From Fennellomyces sp. T-0311 (lineage: Eukaryota; Mucoromycota; Mucoromycetes; Mucorales; Lichtheimiaceae), in NCBI GenBank assembly GCA_025266875.1, contig JALLLT010000017.1, positions 434,001-498,000 on the forward strand: a DNA stretch of 64,000 bases. Direction: 5' to 3'. The notes beneath the pieces were generated by a model. It was given only the letters and a program-made list of their open reading frames with translations. It searched no databases and was not told where the DNA came from. The translations under genes and the position numbers were made by a program. Positions 34,615-46,782 of this stretch are shown here, in pieces (the stretch's first letter is position 1; each line of letters opens with the position of its first letter).

Positions 34615-34942
34615 GCCCATGGGTCTTTTGTAAATAGCGGTGAATAGTAGTGTGCATAGTTTCGTTCCAACGCTTCCGAAGAAAAGTCTGGTGGCTGATC
34701 CATCGCAAGCTCTTGCTCAAAGTTTGGCTTTTATTGTTTTGTAACATCCATGCGTAAGTAACCATGCGCATACATTTCGTTGCTGCTTTCACTTTTACCT
34801 GCGAAAACGCTGGCCGGCTCCCGCCTCGTCCTCGTCCTCTTCCCCGTCCTCCTCGACCGCGCCCACGTCCGTATCCGCGATACTGGTCCCCACCACGCGA
34901 CTGATTGCCATATGGCTGATTAGCTTGTTGATCAGTGTTCAT
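34605..34942 (-). CDS. Small RG-rich protein of unknown function
   Basis: Exons 34799-34942 and 34605-34727 give 88 aa. The N-terminal half is Gln/Asn-rich then Arg-Gly repeats (GRGRGRGGRGRGRGRGGS), typical of RNA-binding or arginine-methylated tails. The C-terminal half, from the spliced exon, is acidic/aromatic and reads like a short linear motif: NYAHYYSPLFTKDPWAQP at the very end. The 71-nt intron has a GTAAAA donor; reading through it would give a basic tail without this motif. The last 10 nt overlap the NAA38 coding end, tail to tail. No family recognised. Confidence 0.6.
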
Positions 34943-35301
34943 GGTGAATCACGAAAAGAATTAAAAAAGCAAGTCGGAGTACATCAGTCCTGTTTGTGTG
35001 CGTGTTGGCCGTGTGGTTACCCTTTGCAATTGCAATGTTTTCTGCACAGCATTTATCTTTTTTTTTATCCGATCCATACACGGTTTCCTTTTACGATGGC
35101 CACAGTAGAAAATAGTCGTACGGGCGGCTGATGCATCTCATCAAATACGTCACCAGATCGGTTTAGACGGGTCGCATTCCGGTTTCTATATTGGGCAGAT
35201 GTTTTCTTGCTCGTCAAATTGAGCCCTTTATTAATTATGGAAGCCCGCTATTGTTTTTGCTCTCCCTCCCTCTCTCTCTCTCTTCTCTCCTTCGCCCAAC
35301 C

Positions 35302-37816
35302 ATGCGTACTGCTCCTTCCCGATTTCGCAGCCAAGGTAACCGTTGCGAGGCTTGCGTCCGTCGCCATGACTAATTGTCCCACATAGAGATGCTGCAAGAG
35401 TTGTTTGAAGAAATTAATGACTACCTTGGAGGTTATCACTATGCCGCCCGTGAAACGACACACTAAAATTGTACTTTAAATAGACAAACCATCCGAAACA
35501 GGACAAGTGTGTCCGTCTTTGACACAAAATAGCAAGACCGCCGTCGAGCCCGCTGAGCCGCCAAAGCCCAGGAAACACTATGCGCCGCCGTCGCAACCGT
35601 TTCTCGTGGAATCCGACGAAAGCGATGACGAGAGCCATCTACGGTAAGAGGTCCGAGTACGAGGCTCTTTTGTTGTGATAGTTAAGTGAATCTGTTCCTT
35701 AAAAAAGATACACCACATCTCCCCAAGATTTGAGACCGCAATGTCTTTTGACATGTCCTATCACCGAAGAAAAGCCATCCGTGTGTATGTGTTACAAGTG
35801 CAACAAGCAGAAATCAGACGAGCAGCATCGAAGCCCACCGAGAAAAGCACAACAGTCCAGAAGGGCATGGACGCCAACAAACGCTTTGGGTTTTGGAGGC
35901 ATTGCTGACAAAGTTAAGCAAACGTTCATTCGGCCTCAGCAACAACAGCAACACGAGAACTACTCCGGTTATGAAGCACAACCAAAGCGTCCTTCATCGC
36001 GAGGAGCTCGTCGACGATGGATTCCGCGACCCAAAAGCTTGCCATCGCTATCTTTCTATATTCAGAAGCAGGAAGAGTCAGAGGCACGCCACTCTTGGAA
36101 TGCGAATAGGCATAAGCACCGAGCATCCATGTACGAAGACTACGGCGACAAATTCGATGACAGAAGAAGCTCAACCTTGTACGAATCGATCGTAGAAGAT
36201 GGAGTCATAAAGCAGGACTTTATGGATTCGTCGTATCATCACAACGATGGTCAAGAGCAACCCTCTTCTTCCCAGTTGCAGTACCGTACTGACTATAAAG
36301 AGCAGACATCTTCTTCCCAGTCGCAATACCCCACTGACTATCAAGAGCCGCAATCATCGCAGCCACAGTACCGCAATGACTTTTACCAGCCACAGCCTGC
36401 GACAGCGCAACTGCATGGATATCGCATGGATCATCAAGAACAGGCTTCCTCACAACAGCAGTTTCGCAGCAACTTCCAAGAATCACCGTCTGCAACATTG
36501 CAAGCGGAATACCACCACCAAGAGCCACAAACGGTACCTTCGCAGCAGGAACCAGTGTTACAAACACCTTTGCCTGGATTCGCGGACGTGCCCTATTTGA
36601 CACCATCCACGCGCATAGGAGAAGAACATTATCCGTTGAGCATGAAAGAATCTCGAGCGCTGCCTACCAAAGAAGAGCGCATGACGGCATACAGTAAGCC
36701 CGCCAAAACAAAACCACACTAAACCAAATGCTGAAAAAAAATGAGGGGGTCCCTGTAGACAATGCATATTATCACTGCATCATGGCCAAATCCGACTTGA
36801 TTCCATGGCTTACGAAACAATACAGTAAAGGACCGCCGGATGCAATGTTTGGTACGTATGCATGTCCAGTCTTTGAAGCCATAATAGACTAAGCGTTTTC
36901 ATTAGAATACACACCCAAACCGAAAAAGGCACCCAAGAAACTTTTGGGAATCTTCAAAATAGGCGGCAACAACAGCAACCCGACAAAAAGCCAATCGCCA
37001 TGGCAACCATCGGTGTCACCGGGTTATTTGATCTCTCCTCCGACAAGTGCCTCGCCTGCCGAATCGGCGAGTTTGACAAGCAGTGTCCAACAGCAACAAA
37101 CGTGGGTACCAGCCGAAACGTCCATATCGCCTGCGTCAAACAATACGACAGGTTCAACATTGAGCACGGTCACCTTAGAAGAAGTCAGTTATCCCAAAAA
37201 AGAGGACGAGCATTTTGAACCTGTTCTACCGCGACCACGATCCATTTCCGTATCGCCGCAACCTCGACGTTCAGCAAGTCGTTCGTCCATCAAAGATGAA
37301 ATCCAACCCGTGTCCATATTAAAAAAGACACGATCATCCGTATCTCTTCAACCCCGACCCAACCCGTACAGTGACGAGGAAGAAGAAGAAGAAGTAGAGG
37401 TTCGACCCAAGTATTTGGCAGCACCACCCAAACAACATCGTCGGGGACATGTGAAACGACGATCATTCTCGCAAGTAGAAGAGCCTGTACATTATCGTCG
37501 TCAATACTATGACGACGATGATGAGTATGACGACGACGACGATGTTGATTATTTCCAAGAGGACCAATACAGACCACCACGGATGGCATTCAGACCTCGT
37601 GCGCATCCGGCATATTTCGCAGGCAGCAGATTAAACCACCTACGAGCAAGCCGATCTCCTGTCTGGTTGGACGACGCGGAAGAGGATGAACCGCGTCCAG
37701 TGCGACGTAGACGTGCAAGAAGACCATCGTTCGGTCGACCATCGAGTAGAAACAGTCTAGTAATCTATGACGAGATGGTTCCTGTTCCCCGTTCGAGTCC
37801 TGTGTATTATTACTAA
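35302..37816 (+). CDS. Large disordered protein of unknown function
   Basis: Exons 35302-35335, 35387-35431, 35484-35643, 35708-36693, 36759-36851 and 36906-37816 give 742 aa with all phases consistent. A short helical start (MLQELFEEINDYL) is followed by a Cys-rich patch (CLLTCP, then CMCYKC), a Gln/Ser/Tyr-rich repeat stretch with recurring QYRxDxxE units, and a compact segment around YHCIMAKSDLIPWLTKQYSK. The C-terminal third is disordered with alternating acidic (Asp/Glu runs) and Arg-rich blocks and ends SPVYYY. No enzyme domain is visible. The Cys patch could bind one metal. It is divergent from the RG-protein gene with 359 bp between starts. Confidence 0.7.
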
Positions 37817-38072
37817 GCGCGTAAAAAGTGGGTCCAAATAAAAAAAAATAGTGTGTCTAGGATATATATTTTTTTTGTATGTGCAACACATATGATCATG
37901 CGACGGATGACGGGGTCCTTGCCTGTTTTCTGCAATTTTTTAATGATTAAATTCTGATAAGCCAAATCGATAAGGAAAAAATGACAATGGTGCAAGGAGT
38001 AAATAAAGCTTCTTCCGGTTGTATCCCAATACCCATCGCTCTTTCCTCTCCAACCCTTTTCTTTTTTTTTCA

Positions 38073-39392
38073 ATGGGGATGACTATTTATCAGCCAAACG
38101 ACAATTGCGCCGCGGTGGTGCGCACGGCTCACTCCCTTCACGTTGTTCCGCTGGAGTTGCCATTGCCTAAACCTGGCCAAGTGCAGATCCAGATGATGTC
38201 CACCGGAATAGGAAGCTCAGATATCCGGTTGTGGAAAGAAGGGCTACCAATATACAGTACCTTGCAACAACTTATTCCGGGATATGAAGGCGCTGGCGTT
38301 ATTACAAATATCGGAAGTGCTGACAGTGTACAGAATTTCCAAGTAGGCGATCGCGTTGTCATCGAACCGTAAAAAATCATGATTACGTATTATGGTTTCG
38401 CCTACGTTTCCATTAAAAAACTCTAAAATTTAGATGCATTCCATGTTCAGATTGTAGTTTCTGCCTGGATGGTCGATATAATCTATGTTCCCGCGTTATG
38501 CATCGAGGGTCGTTTCCGTTGGATGGGCTTTTCGCAAAGTACGTGACCCATCCATCAACCTGGTTGCACAGGTAAGATGTGTGTGTGTGCGTGTGTGAAA
38601 ATCAGCGCATGTTTCAGCTCAGCGATAGAGTAGAATTCCAGACAGCATGAGTTTCAGCGAAGCAGCCATGTTGGATCCACTTTGCATTGCTATTGCCGCT
38701 ATTGATCGTGCAGGTGTACGGATGGGTGAATCATTGCTTGTGGCTGGAACCACACCCGTGGCAATGCTAGTGATAATGCTGGCAAAGGCAACGGGAATTG
38801 GCCCCATCACTGTCTTGGATACGCATCCAGGTCGATTGAACAAGGCAAAGACATTGGGTGCGGATCATACCTTTTGGTTGGATCCCAAATGGACCGAAGA
38901 TACGCTGGCACAGGCGATCTGTGGTGAACTCAATGAGGAGGGCGCAGATAGCGCTATAGAGTGTACGGGCATAGCCTCGGCCCTTCGTGTGGCTATCATG
39001 GCAACACGACTAGGTGGTGTGTGTTGCCGCGTCGGGGCTGGTGATCCCGATCAAGTGGTACCGATCAGTGCGTTTGCATTGCGTGATATCACATTACGTG
39101 GAGTACACAGGTATACTCTCCATATGTAGCGTGTTCTTTATGTATATATTTCTGACATAACGCAATTCAGACATCACCACACTTACCCACGTGCTATCGA
39201 ACTCGTCGCAAGCGGGCGAATCAACGTCAAGTCACTCATCACACACGAGTACGCTTTTCTGTTGAATGGTTGTTATGTTTCCGAATGCTAAACTTCTTTT
39301 ACAGATATCCGCTATCTCAAATCGAAAAGGCATTTGAAGCGAGCGACGACAACAACGCGATCAAAGTGATGGTAGTTAACTCTGAGGATTGA
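38073..39392 (+). CDS. Zinc-type MDR (sorbitol-dehydrogenase family) protein lacking catalytic zinc ligands
   Basis: Exons 38073-38368, 38434-38571, 38634-39110, 39171-39248 and 39305-39392 give 358 aa, full length for the family. The fold matches polyol dehydrogenases: [26 protein letters not shown], then a [12 protein letters not shown] to LITHEYPL end. The structural-zinc cysteines are intact ([18 protein letters not shown]). The catalytic ligands are not: the family Cys in GICGSD is Gly here (GIGSSD), the His of GHE is Tyr (GYEGAG), and the Glu of (I/V)EPL is Asp. The Rossmann GAGPIG reads GTTPVA. I infer a non-catalytic or zinc-independent relative. Confidence 0.85.
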
Positions 39393-39547
39393 CGGAGACA
39401 AAGAACAAACATACAAAGGATTTTTTCATATCGTCGCATGGGACAGAATATTACTTAATGACAAATAATGCGCAACAGCGTATGTACAGTGTGTCCTCGT
39501 TGATAGCAAAAGGATTATATAATAAAAAAGGCAGAATAGTTTTTTTT

Positions 39548-41921
39548 TCAAAGTTTCGCTTCAGGACTTTCAAGCTCGGTATTCGCTGCTGCATCAGTTT
39601 CCAATGCAGTTTGAGCAAAGAAGCGCACATCTCTATCGGTGTCTTGAGATAGCTTTTCGAGAACCGGCTGTATGGTATTGTTGAGCACTTCTCCCGCCGA
39701 TGGGTGTCGCTGTAACAATGGAACAAGTGCTTCGAGTGACTTGGCCACATTGAAGCGCACGTTGGGGATCGAATCATTTGATAAGCTGATTATGGTGGGG
39801 AGAATGGCTTCTTTGATATCTTCGGCTGTCAGTGCTTTGGCAATTTCCTAGTCATTTTGATCAATATTGTGTCGACAACAACCGCCGATGGCTAACGTAC
39901 TGTAAGCGCAAACAGAGTGGTCATCCGATGCAGATAGTTTTCCTCATGCGCCATCGTCAGTATTTGTGGGATGGCCGTCTTTTTGGTCCATCCAATACCA
40001 AAGACTTCGGCCAGGTTTTTCAGATTTACCGTGGCAGCGGCTCGAATGGCATATACCTTGTCCTGTAACCAAGACATACATAACCCAGTAAGCTTGGCAT
40101 CAAAGATGCTCTCACCAAGCTGTCGCGCAATCACTGGCATATACTCAATGATCTGCAATCGAATACGCCACTGCTTCTCTTCTGAAAGCTCCATAATGGC
40201 CGGTAGGAGAGACTGACTCAGCGATTCGACACCAACCACTACGTGCTCATCATTAATATCGCTCAGCCATTTTCTGATGATGATCAGTTCCCACCATCGT
40301 TCAGCTCATCCAGTTTGGAAATGACATTCAGACGCACATCAGGTGACTCGTCGCGCAAGAGCTGCAAGAATACCGGAAGCAGAAACTTTGGAGTTCTAAT
40401 GCAAGCATGCTTCAATAGATCTGTACTTGAACAACTGCATTATCCACACTTACGCTTCCTTTCCGAAAACAGGTGCCAGACCACTGACTTCCTTCGCAAG
40501 CGCTGCACGCGCGTGCTCATTGTTATCCATCACCAGCTCTTGCACACACGGCAACAGGCTCTCGATCACCGCATCCTTGTCGATATACTGCGCTAAACCT
40601 GTCGAACCTACTGTTAGCATGCAGGGATAGATAGTTTCTGCGTCCAGTCGTCGATTACCTGAGATTTGTCCGGCAGCTGCAGTCCGCACCTCAGCCTCAG
40701 CATCCTTGACAAGGCTAATGTAAGCCGGCACAAAGTGTTCCCGAACAGTAGGGTTCTGGAAGGCCTCTGCTAGCTTTTCGAAAGTAACAAAGAAACTTAG
40801 CCCATCTCACACGTTATCACATGATTCCAAACTCACCTCCACAAACTTGGAGGCCACCATATACTTTACTCGCCACGAGCTATCGGCTGCGAGTGCCTTG
40901 AAGACCGGCAAGAGCTGCGCTGTCCTTTGCTCTTCCGTGAGTGCTTTGGCAATAGCAATCAGATCCTCGACCGCCAGTAACCGAACAGAATCTTGCTCAT
41001 CAACAGCAACCTTTTGGAACAGCGGGAAGCTCACATTGAGGACTTGTTCGGGCGTCATTTGCTCGGTAAAACCCTAGACTCTTTTTGTCAAAAAACGAGA
41101 GAGATCTCTTTTCGGAAGGTCCAAAAACTTACTGCCAGTGCCTTTGCGGCTGCCCGTCTAACCATTGGACTATCGTCCTGCACCAACTGTGCGAACAAGC
41201 TTATAACCCAGGGTTACTAACGTGGCCCTCAAAAACCTATTTGGGTTGCAGCCCTTACTTTTGCAGCTCTGCCTGGATTGGTCCACACTTTTTGTAGATA
41301 GCAGCGTACAGTCCAGCGGCCGATGTCCGACTGGTGAACCACTCGCCCGAACCGAGTCGTTTTAGCAAGGGCACAAAACTCTCTGTCACTTGTTGCGATG
41401 TAAGCAAGTGAGCAATCTCACAAAGCGCCCATACTGCCTGTAAACAACAACCCAGTTCAGTATATACGCTGAGCGAGTGCTAGAGCCACTCACCTTGTCT
41501 CGGACAGTGGATTCCTCCATGGCCGACAAGGATTCCAATGGTAGTAACAAACACGTTGCATAAGCGGGACCTCCAACTGCCGTCGTCAACGTAGGCAATT
41601 GTTCAGCCAGCGCAAGGAGCACGTCATCTTCATCGCTGATCAGGTCTACAAACAAGACAAACGATGAGCAAGACGCGGCGCATGGATTATTATCATTATA
41701 CCGTTATGTATGAATGGAATCAGCTCGTCTCTGGTTCTATCCTCACCAAGCGCCTCGGCAATGACGCTGAGCTTGCTTACTGAATTGAGACGATACTGAA
41801 CATCGTCATGCTTGAGGTCATCAATAAGACGGGCGACATAGTGAACATCAGTCTGATTGTTGAGTTCTTCGGGAGTGTCTTCCTCCATATAATCGTTGTT
41901 CGGGGTACTGTCGATTTCCAT
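39548..41921 (-). CDS. TPD3: PP2A scaffold subunit A (TPD3/PR65)
   Basis: Ten exons (41702-41921, 41494-41645, 41259-41437, 41133-41199, 40837-41073, 40659-40773, 40454-40607, 40295-40395, 39901-40238, 39548-39847) encode 620 aa. HEAT repeats run throughout with family hallmarks: [67 protein letters not shown] and [17 protein letters not shown]. The product scaffolds the PP2A catalytic and B subunits. An Asp/Glu-rich N-terminal extension of about 30 residues precedes the first repeat. Intron 40608-40658 is 51 nt with no in-frame stop; I splice it because of a CTAAC branch site and because the spliced product aligns without an insertion. It is divergent from TKL1. Confidence 0.93.
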
Positions 41922-42531
41922 GGTTGGTTTCGGGTCCAAGGCAAGGGCAAAACGTTTTTTTCTTTTACGGCGCTACTTGAGTTTCCGCTTTTCATGCTGC
42001 TCAAATTTAAAAACAGCTTATGTGGCTCTGATGCGAAAATAAAAAAACAGCCCCCACTCGGAAGAGACAGTGATCTATTGGTTTTCTGCTTCTACAGAAA
42101 GTTCATCGCGCATGAACCGGTGTGAATTCTGTTTTGCATCACGCAGAACTTTTTTCTCAAGCTTCACAGAATCCATCTTTTTTCTAACGGAAATGCGATC
42201 TGATCTTTATCCTTGCAGGCAAGACGGGCTAAATGCAAAGCTTAATTAATTACCCATCGCTACGGTTCCCTTGACCACATCCAGGCAACCAATGTGTTTC
42301 CTGACGTTACGTCCTCGGAAAAAAAAAGCGACGATCTGGAAGAATCTCACGCAAGGTAACTCAACAACAGTACGCGTGATCTTGAGAACATGGCGTTTGA
42401 CTGTTTGGAGAAAAAGTAAGACGACAGGATTAACTTCAAACTTTCTTTTTCGCTTCTTGTGTATAAAAATAAGGATGTCTGCGCCCTTGCGGTAAGCATC
42501 TCTCTTTCATTTTCTCACAGAGCAAGAAACA
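41922..42531. other. Divergent TPD3-TKL1 upstream region
   Basis: About 610 bp with no gene. Just before the TKL1 start, GTAAGC at 42492 and a CTCACAG at 42514-42520 resemble a very short 5' UTR intron, but at about 29 nt it is shorter than any other intron here and is not claimed. Confidence 0.5.
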
Positions 42532-44443
42532 ATGGTGCAAACGATCGAGCAACAAGCTGTTGATACTATCCGTATCGTTGCTGCTGATATGACGCGCGGT
42601 GCAAACTCGGGCCATCCAGGTAACAAAGCAAATCTCGACGCGTGAAAAAAGCACTTACGCATGTATAAAGGTGCACCTATGGGGTGCGCTCCGATGGCTC
42701 ATGTTCTCTTTTCACGTCATCTCAACGTGAATCCCAAGAACACCAAGTTTATTAATCGAGATCGCTTTGTGCTATCCAATGGCCACGGTTGCGCTCTTCA
42801 GTACATTCTTTTGCACCTCATGGGCTTTGATGTGTCCTTGCAGGATTTAAAGAACTTCCGTCAAGTCGGCAGCAAGTAATGTTGCGCGTCCGGAATATCC
42901 CCGAAGCAGGTAGCTAACACGATAAATAGGACACCCGGGCATCCTGAAGCTACGGATACTCCCGGATTGGAAGTCACCACGGGCCCCTTGGGGCAAGGTG
43001 AGTCAACGACGGCCCCTCCATCTTCTCTTTGACTCATCGTGTCAATAGGTATTTCGAATGCTGTCGGATTGGCTGCGGCCCAAGAGCACTTTGCCGCAAA
43101 GTACAATAGACCAGGCTTTGAGATCTTCAACAACTATACATATGTCATTCTCGGTGACGGATGTCTTCAAGAAGGTGTGGCACTGGAGTCCATTTCACTT
43201 GCTGGGTAACGTGGGATAATCTTGTGGCAGTAAACAAAAAACAAACAGCTCATATATTTATCTGCAGTCATTGGAAGCTGGGCAAGTTGATTTGTCTCTA
43301 CGATAGTAACAACATTACTATCGACGGTGAGACCAATATCTCGTTCACCGAAGATGTTAGGAAGCGCTTTGAGGCCTGTGGTTGGCATACATCTGGTGTG
43401 GGTGAGGGCAATAGTGACTTGGATTCGATCTCCAAGGCTATTGATGAAGCGAAGGCTGTCACTGACAAACCATCATTGATTGAGATCAAGACTACCATTG
43501 GTAAGCTTTCTCCAAGAAAGAAGAGAAGTCTGCCGTACAGCTTTTTTACTCAAGTTTGGATTGTCAGGCTATGGCTCTCTTATTCAAAACACTTCCAAGG
43601 CCCACGGTTCTCCTTTGTCACGTACGTGTGTCTCGATATTAACTATTGCTTGATACTTATGTTGCATACAGCGGATGACATCAAGCAATTGAAGGAGAAA
43701 TTTGGCTTCAACCCTGAGGAGAAATACTTTGTGCCCCAACCGGTAAGCAAATGTGTACGTGCTTTTGTTTCCAGGCTAACTTATACTGTTTATAGGTATA
43801 TGATCTGTATGCTGCCCGAACGAAGCATGGTGAAGAGTATGAGGCTGCATGGAACGACCTATTCGGAAAATACGCGCAAGAGCATCCCGCTGAAGCTGCA
43901 GAAATCAAGAGACGCTTTTCAGGTGATTTGCCCGAAGGATGGGAGGCTGCTCTTCCTCGATTTACTCCGAGTGACCCTGCATTGGCCTCGCGTAAAGCTT
44001 CCGAAGTCGTCTTGAATGCCATCGCAGCAACTATCCCAGACTTTATGAGTGGATCGGCTGATCTTACAACCTCCAACTTGGTTCGCTGGAAGACGGCTGC
44101 TCCTTTCCAACACGTATGTAGTTGTATGCCCGCACGCTTTTGACATATGCCTAACTGAAATGCTACAGCCATCCACTGGACTTGGTGACTACAAGGGACA
44201 GTACATTTTCTATGGTGTTCGCGAGCATGGCATGTTTGCTGTCATGAACGGTATGGCATGCTATGGTGGCATTATCCCGATCGGTTCCACCTTCCTCAAC
44301 TTTTTGACGTACGTTCTTTCAAAGGATCACGCAAACGGAAACTAATTATCTGTACATTTAGTTATGGCTGGGGAGCCGCTCGTCTTTCTGCCTTGACACA
44401 CTTGCGCGTGCTGTATGTCATGACCCACGATTCGATTGGTCTC

Positions 44444-44476
<33 letters not shown>

Positions 44477-45064
44477 ACGTTGACTCTCACGCGTTCTACT
44501 CCGAACATGCTAACATTCCGTCCAGCTGATGCCAATGAAGTGTCTGGTACTTATCTGGTGGCACTGAATGCTCGTCATCGTCCTTCAGTCTTGGCACTTT
44601 CTCGTCAAGGTCTACCTAACCTGGAAGGATCATCCGTTGAAGCTGTCGGTAAAGGCGCTTATGTATTGCAAGACCAACCCGATGCCAAGGTCATTCTTGT
44701 TGGTACTGGTTCCGAGGTTTCAATTGCCGTGGAAGCATCCAAGGTTTTGGATGCTCAAGGTGTTCCCACTCGCGTCGTTTCCATGCCATGCACCGAGCTT
44801 TACGATGAACAATCTGCCGACTACAAGAAATCCGTGTTTACACCTGGAATACCCATTGTGTCGGTTGAAGCACTTGGTGTATGGGGCTGGGAACGTTACG
44901 CACATGCCTTCGTCGGCATGAAGAGCTTTGGCGCAAGTGGACCTTACGAAGAGTTGTACAAAAAGTTCGACATCACCTCGGAAGCTATTGTCAAGAAGGC
45001 TCAGGATACGATTGCTCACTTTGAAAAACTGGGCTATGTTCCTCAGCTTGGTGTTACGATTTAA
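42532..45064 (+). CDS. TKL1: Transketolase
   Basis: Ten exons (42532-42619, 42671-42875, 42930-42997, 43049-43205, 43268-43500, 43568-43621, 43672-43742, 43796-44113, 44169-44308, 44362-45064) give 678 aa, the usual length. The thiamine-diphosphate binding motif GDGCLQEG is followed by the Asn of YDSNNIT. The sugar-binding and pyrimidine-domain motifs follow: [27 protein letters not shown] and [15 protein letters not shown]. The enzyme transfers two-carbon units in the pentose phosphate pathway. The stop codon lies 26 bp from that of the convergent ALG7 gene, so transcripts must overlap. Confidence 0.96.
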
Positions 45065-45090
45065 AAAGCTTTTGGTTTCTCTTTTTTTCT

Positions 45091-46636
45091 TTAATACACG
45101 TATTGGACAAGCTTATACCTAATAAAAAAGCCAAGCATGCTTGACAATATTTGGATACACAATATCGTTTTGGTTGTATTGAGTTCCGGCATTGGTCCAA
45201 ACCGAGCCAATACAAGATTGATAAGTGTCAGGTTGTTGCATTCTTCTATCCGGCCTTTGTCATCCCATTTAACCACCTTGAGTAATCCAAGCGAATATAA
45301 AATGTTTAGCGCAAGTCTGCCGAGTTTTCCACGGAATCCGTCGATTGGTTTGATAACCACTGTTGAGCATTGAAGTCGTCGTTTGACAGTGTCGAAACGC
45401 GGCATTCGGTGTCGCGGACAATCCACGAGTCGAAACAGTTGTGGGCATGAGTAGAGAAAGTTGAAGATTTGTGGTATAAAGAAGAGTACCAGTGTCTTGG
45501 AAAAGTGACCCAGGATACCGACAACGGCAAGTGTCATTCCTGCAAAGTAGCAGTATGTGTCACCAACAAATAGTTTTGCAGGGTACCTGAAATAAATGTC
45601 AGTATTGCAATGATAACTCGAGGCGTTTGCTTTTTTTTTTTACCAATTCAGTACAAGCATGGCAGCAGTAACTCCAGCAAACGGTAGCATAAAATAGAGG
45701 CTGAATAAATGTGCTTCTAAACTCTCACGATCGGGATTGTCAAACATGTACAGTAAATCGTTGAAAATAACCGATAGTGATATGACGAGCGCTTGTCCGG
45801 CTTCGATACCGTTGATGCCAGCGAGAATGTTGATGGTATGTGTACAGAAAATAACCAACATTACCATATAGATATAGTACAATGGTCCTGGAAGTAAGCA
45901 TGAGATACCGTGGACAAAAAATATATATGCATATACTCGGTATACCTAGATCAACCAATTCACCAACGATTGAACGCAATTGCAGCGGCATAACGACGTA
46001 GGTGACACCGAAGTTTGTGTAGTAGAAGATCAAGAGTGGGATACTGGCAACCGCCGGGAACCAGACTTTATAGCGCCATCGAACGTCTAAAATATCATCT
46101 GCGAAACCGAGCAAGACCATCGATTGAATAGCAAGTATAGCTGAGAGTATTTGACCGAGCTATATATGTTTTGTTTTCCCTTTAATTGCCATTTTTTTCA
46201 TCTGAATTCGTTGCTTTACCTTGTGGTAAGGAAACGTGCCAATCATTGGATTATCTTCATGCACAAGACGTGCCTCTCCATCAAACCAATTAATGAAAGG
46301 GAATGGTATAAAGCAAAACATCACTATAAGATAAATCACAGCAGTCGGGAATCCCATTGCTTCTGGCCTATCTCTTATGAGCTACTGTAATTTTTTTGGT
46401 GTGTGTTTCTTTTTTTTCGCAACCTACAGCAAAGGGCGATCTCGCTTGAGTACATCAACACCAGAGACGCGAGCTGTGACAAAAGTTGATGCGAGTCGAG
46501 GTAAGGTCTTTAATGTCACCAAGGCAGCCAAGATTGCGAAAGCAATTGAAACATAGACGGTGTCGGGAAGTGGTACATTGGCAGCAAAACCAATGACGGC
46601 AGCAATCAGGGCTGCTGCCCATAATGTTTTGCCCAT
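45091..46636 (-). CDS. ALG7: UDP-GlcNAc:dolichyl-phosphate GlcNAc-1-phosphotransferase
   Basis: Exons 46428-46636, 46220-46367, 45946-46159, 45644-45887 and 45091-45586 give 436 aa. About ten hydrophobic helices and the family motifs are present: RPLLPEAMG, GFADDILDVRWRYK, NILAGINGIEAGQ, GDTYCYFAGM and CPRHRMPR. The enzyme makes GlcNAc-PP-dolichol, the first lipid-linked precursor of N-glycans, in the ER membrane, and is the tunicamycin target. Intron 1 uses donor GTAGGT; only that choice restores the PEAMG motif. The stop codon faces TKL1 across 26 bp. Confidence 0.94.
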
Positions 46637-46782
46637 GTTCAAGATGTGTGTAATATATAAACCTCCAAACGACGAATATTTCTCTCCGCTAAAAAGTTGT
46701 CAGGTTGCCACGTGTGAGTTGCTAGGAAACCACACTTTGGATGTGCTTTTAATAATTGCTGAATCAAAAGAAGAAACCCTTT

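Noticed and set aside
37780..37805. GTTCGAGTCC resembling a tRNA B box
   Set aside because: It lies inside a well-supported coding exon and no cloverleaf or A box can be drawn around it.
42492..42520. A 29-nt intron in the TKL1 leader
   Set aside because: Shorter than any supported intron in the window and outside the coding sequence.
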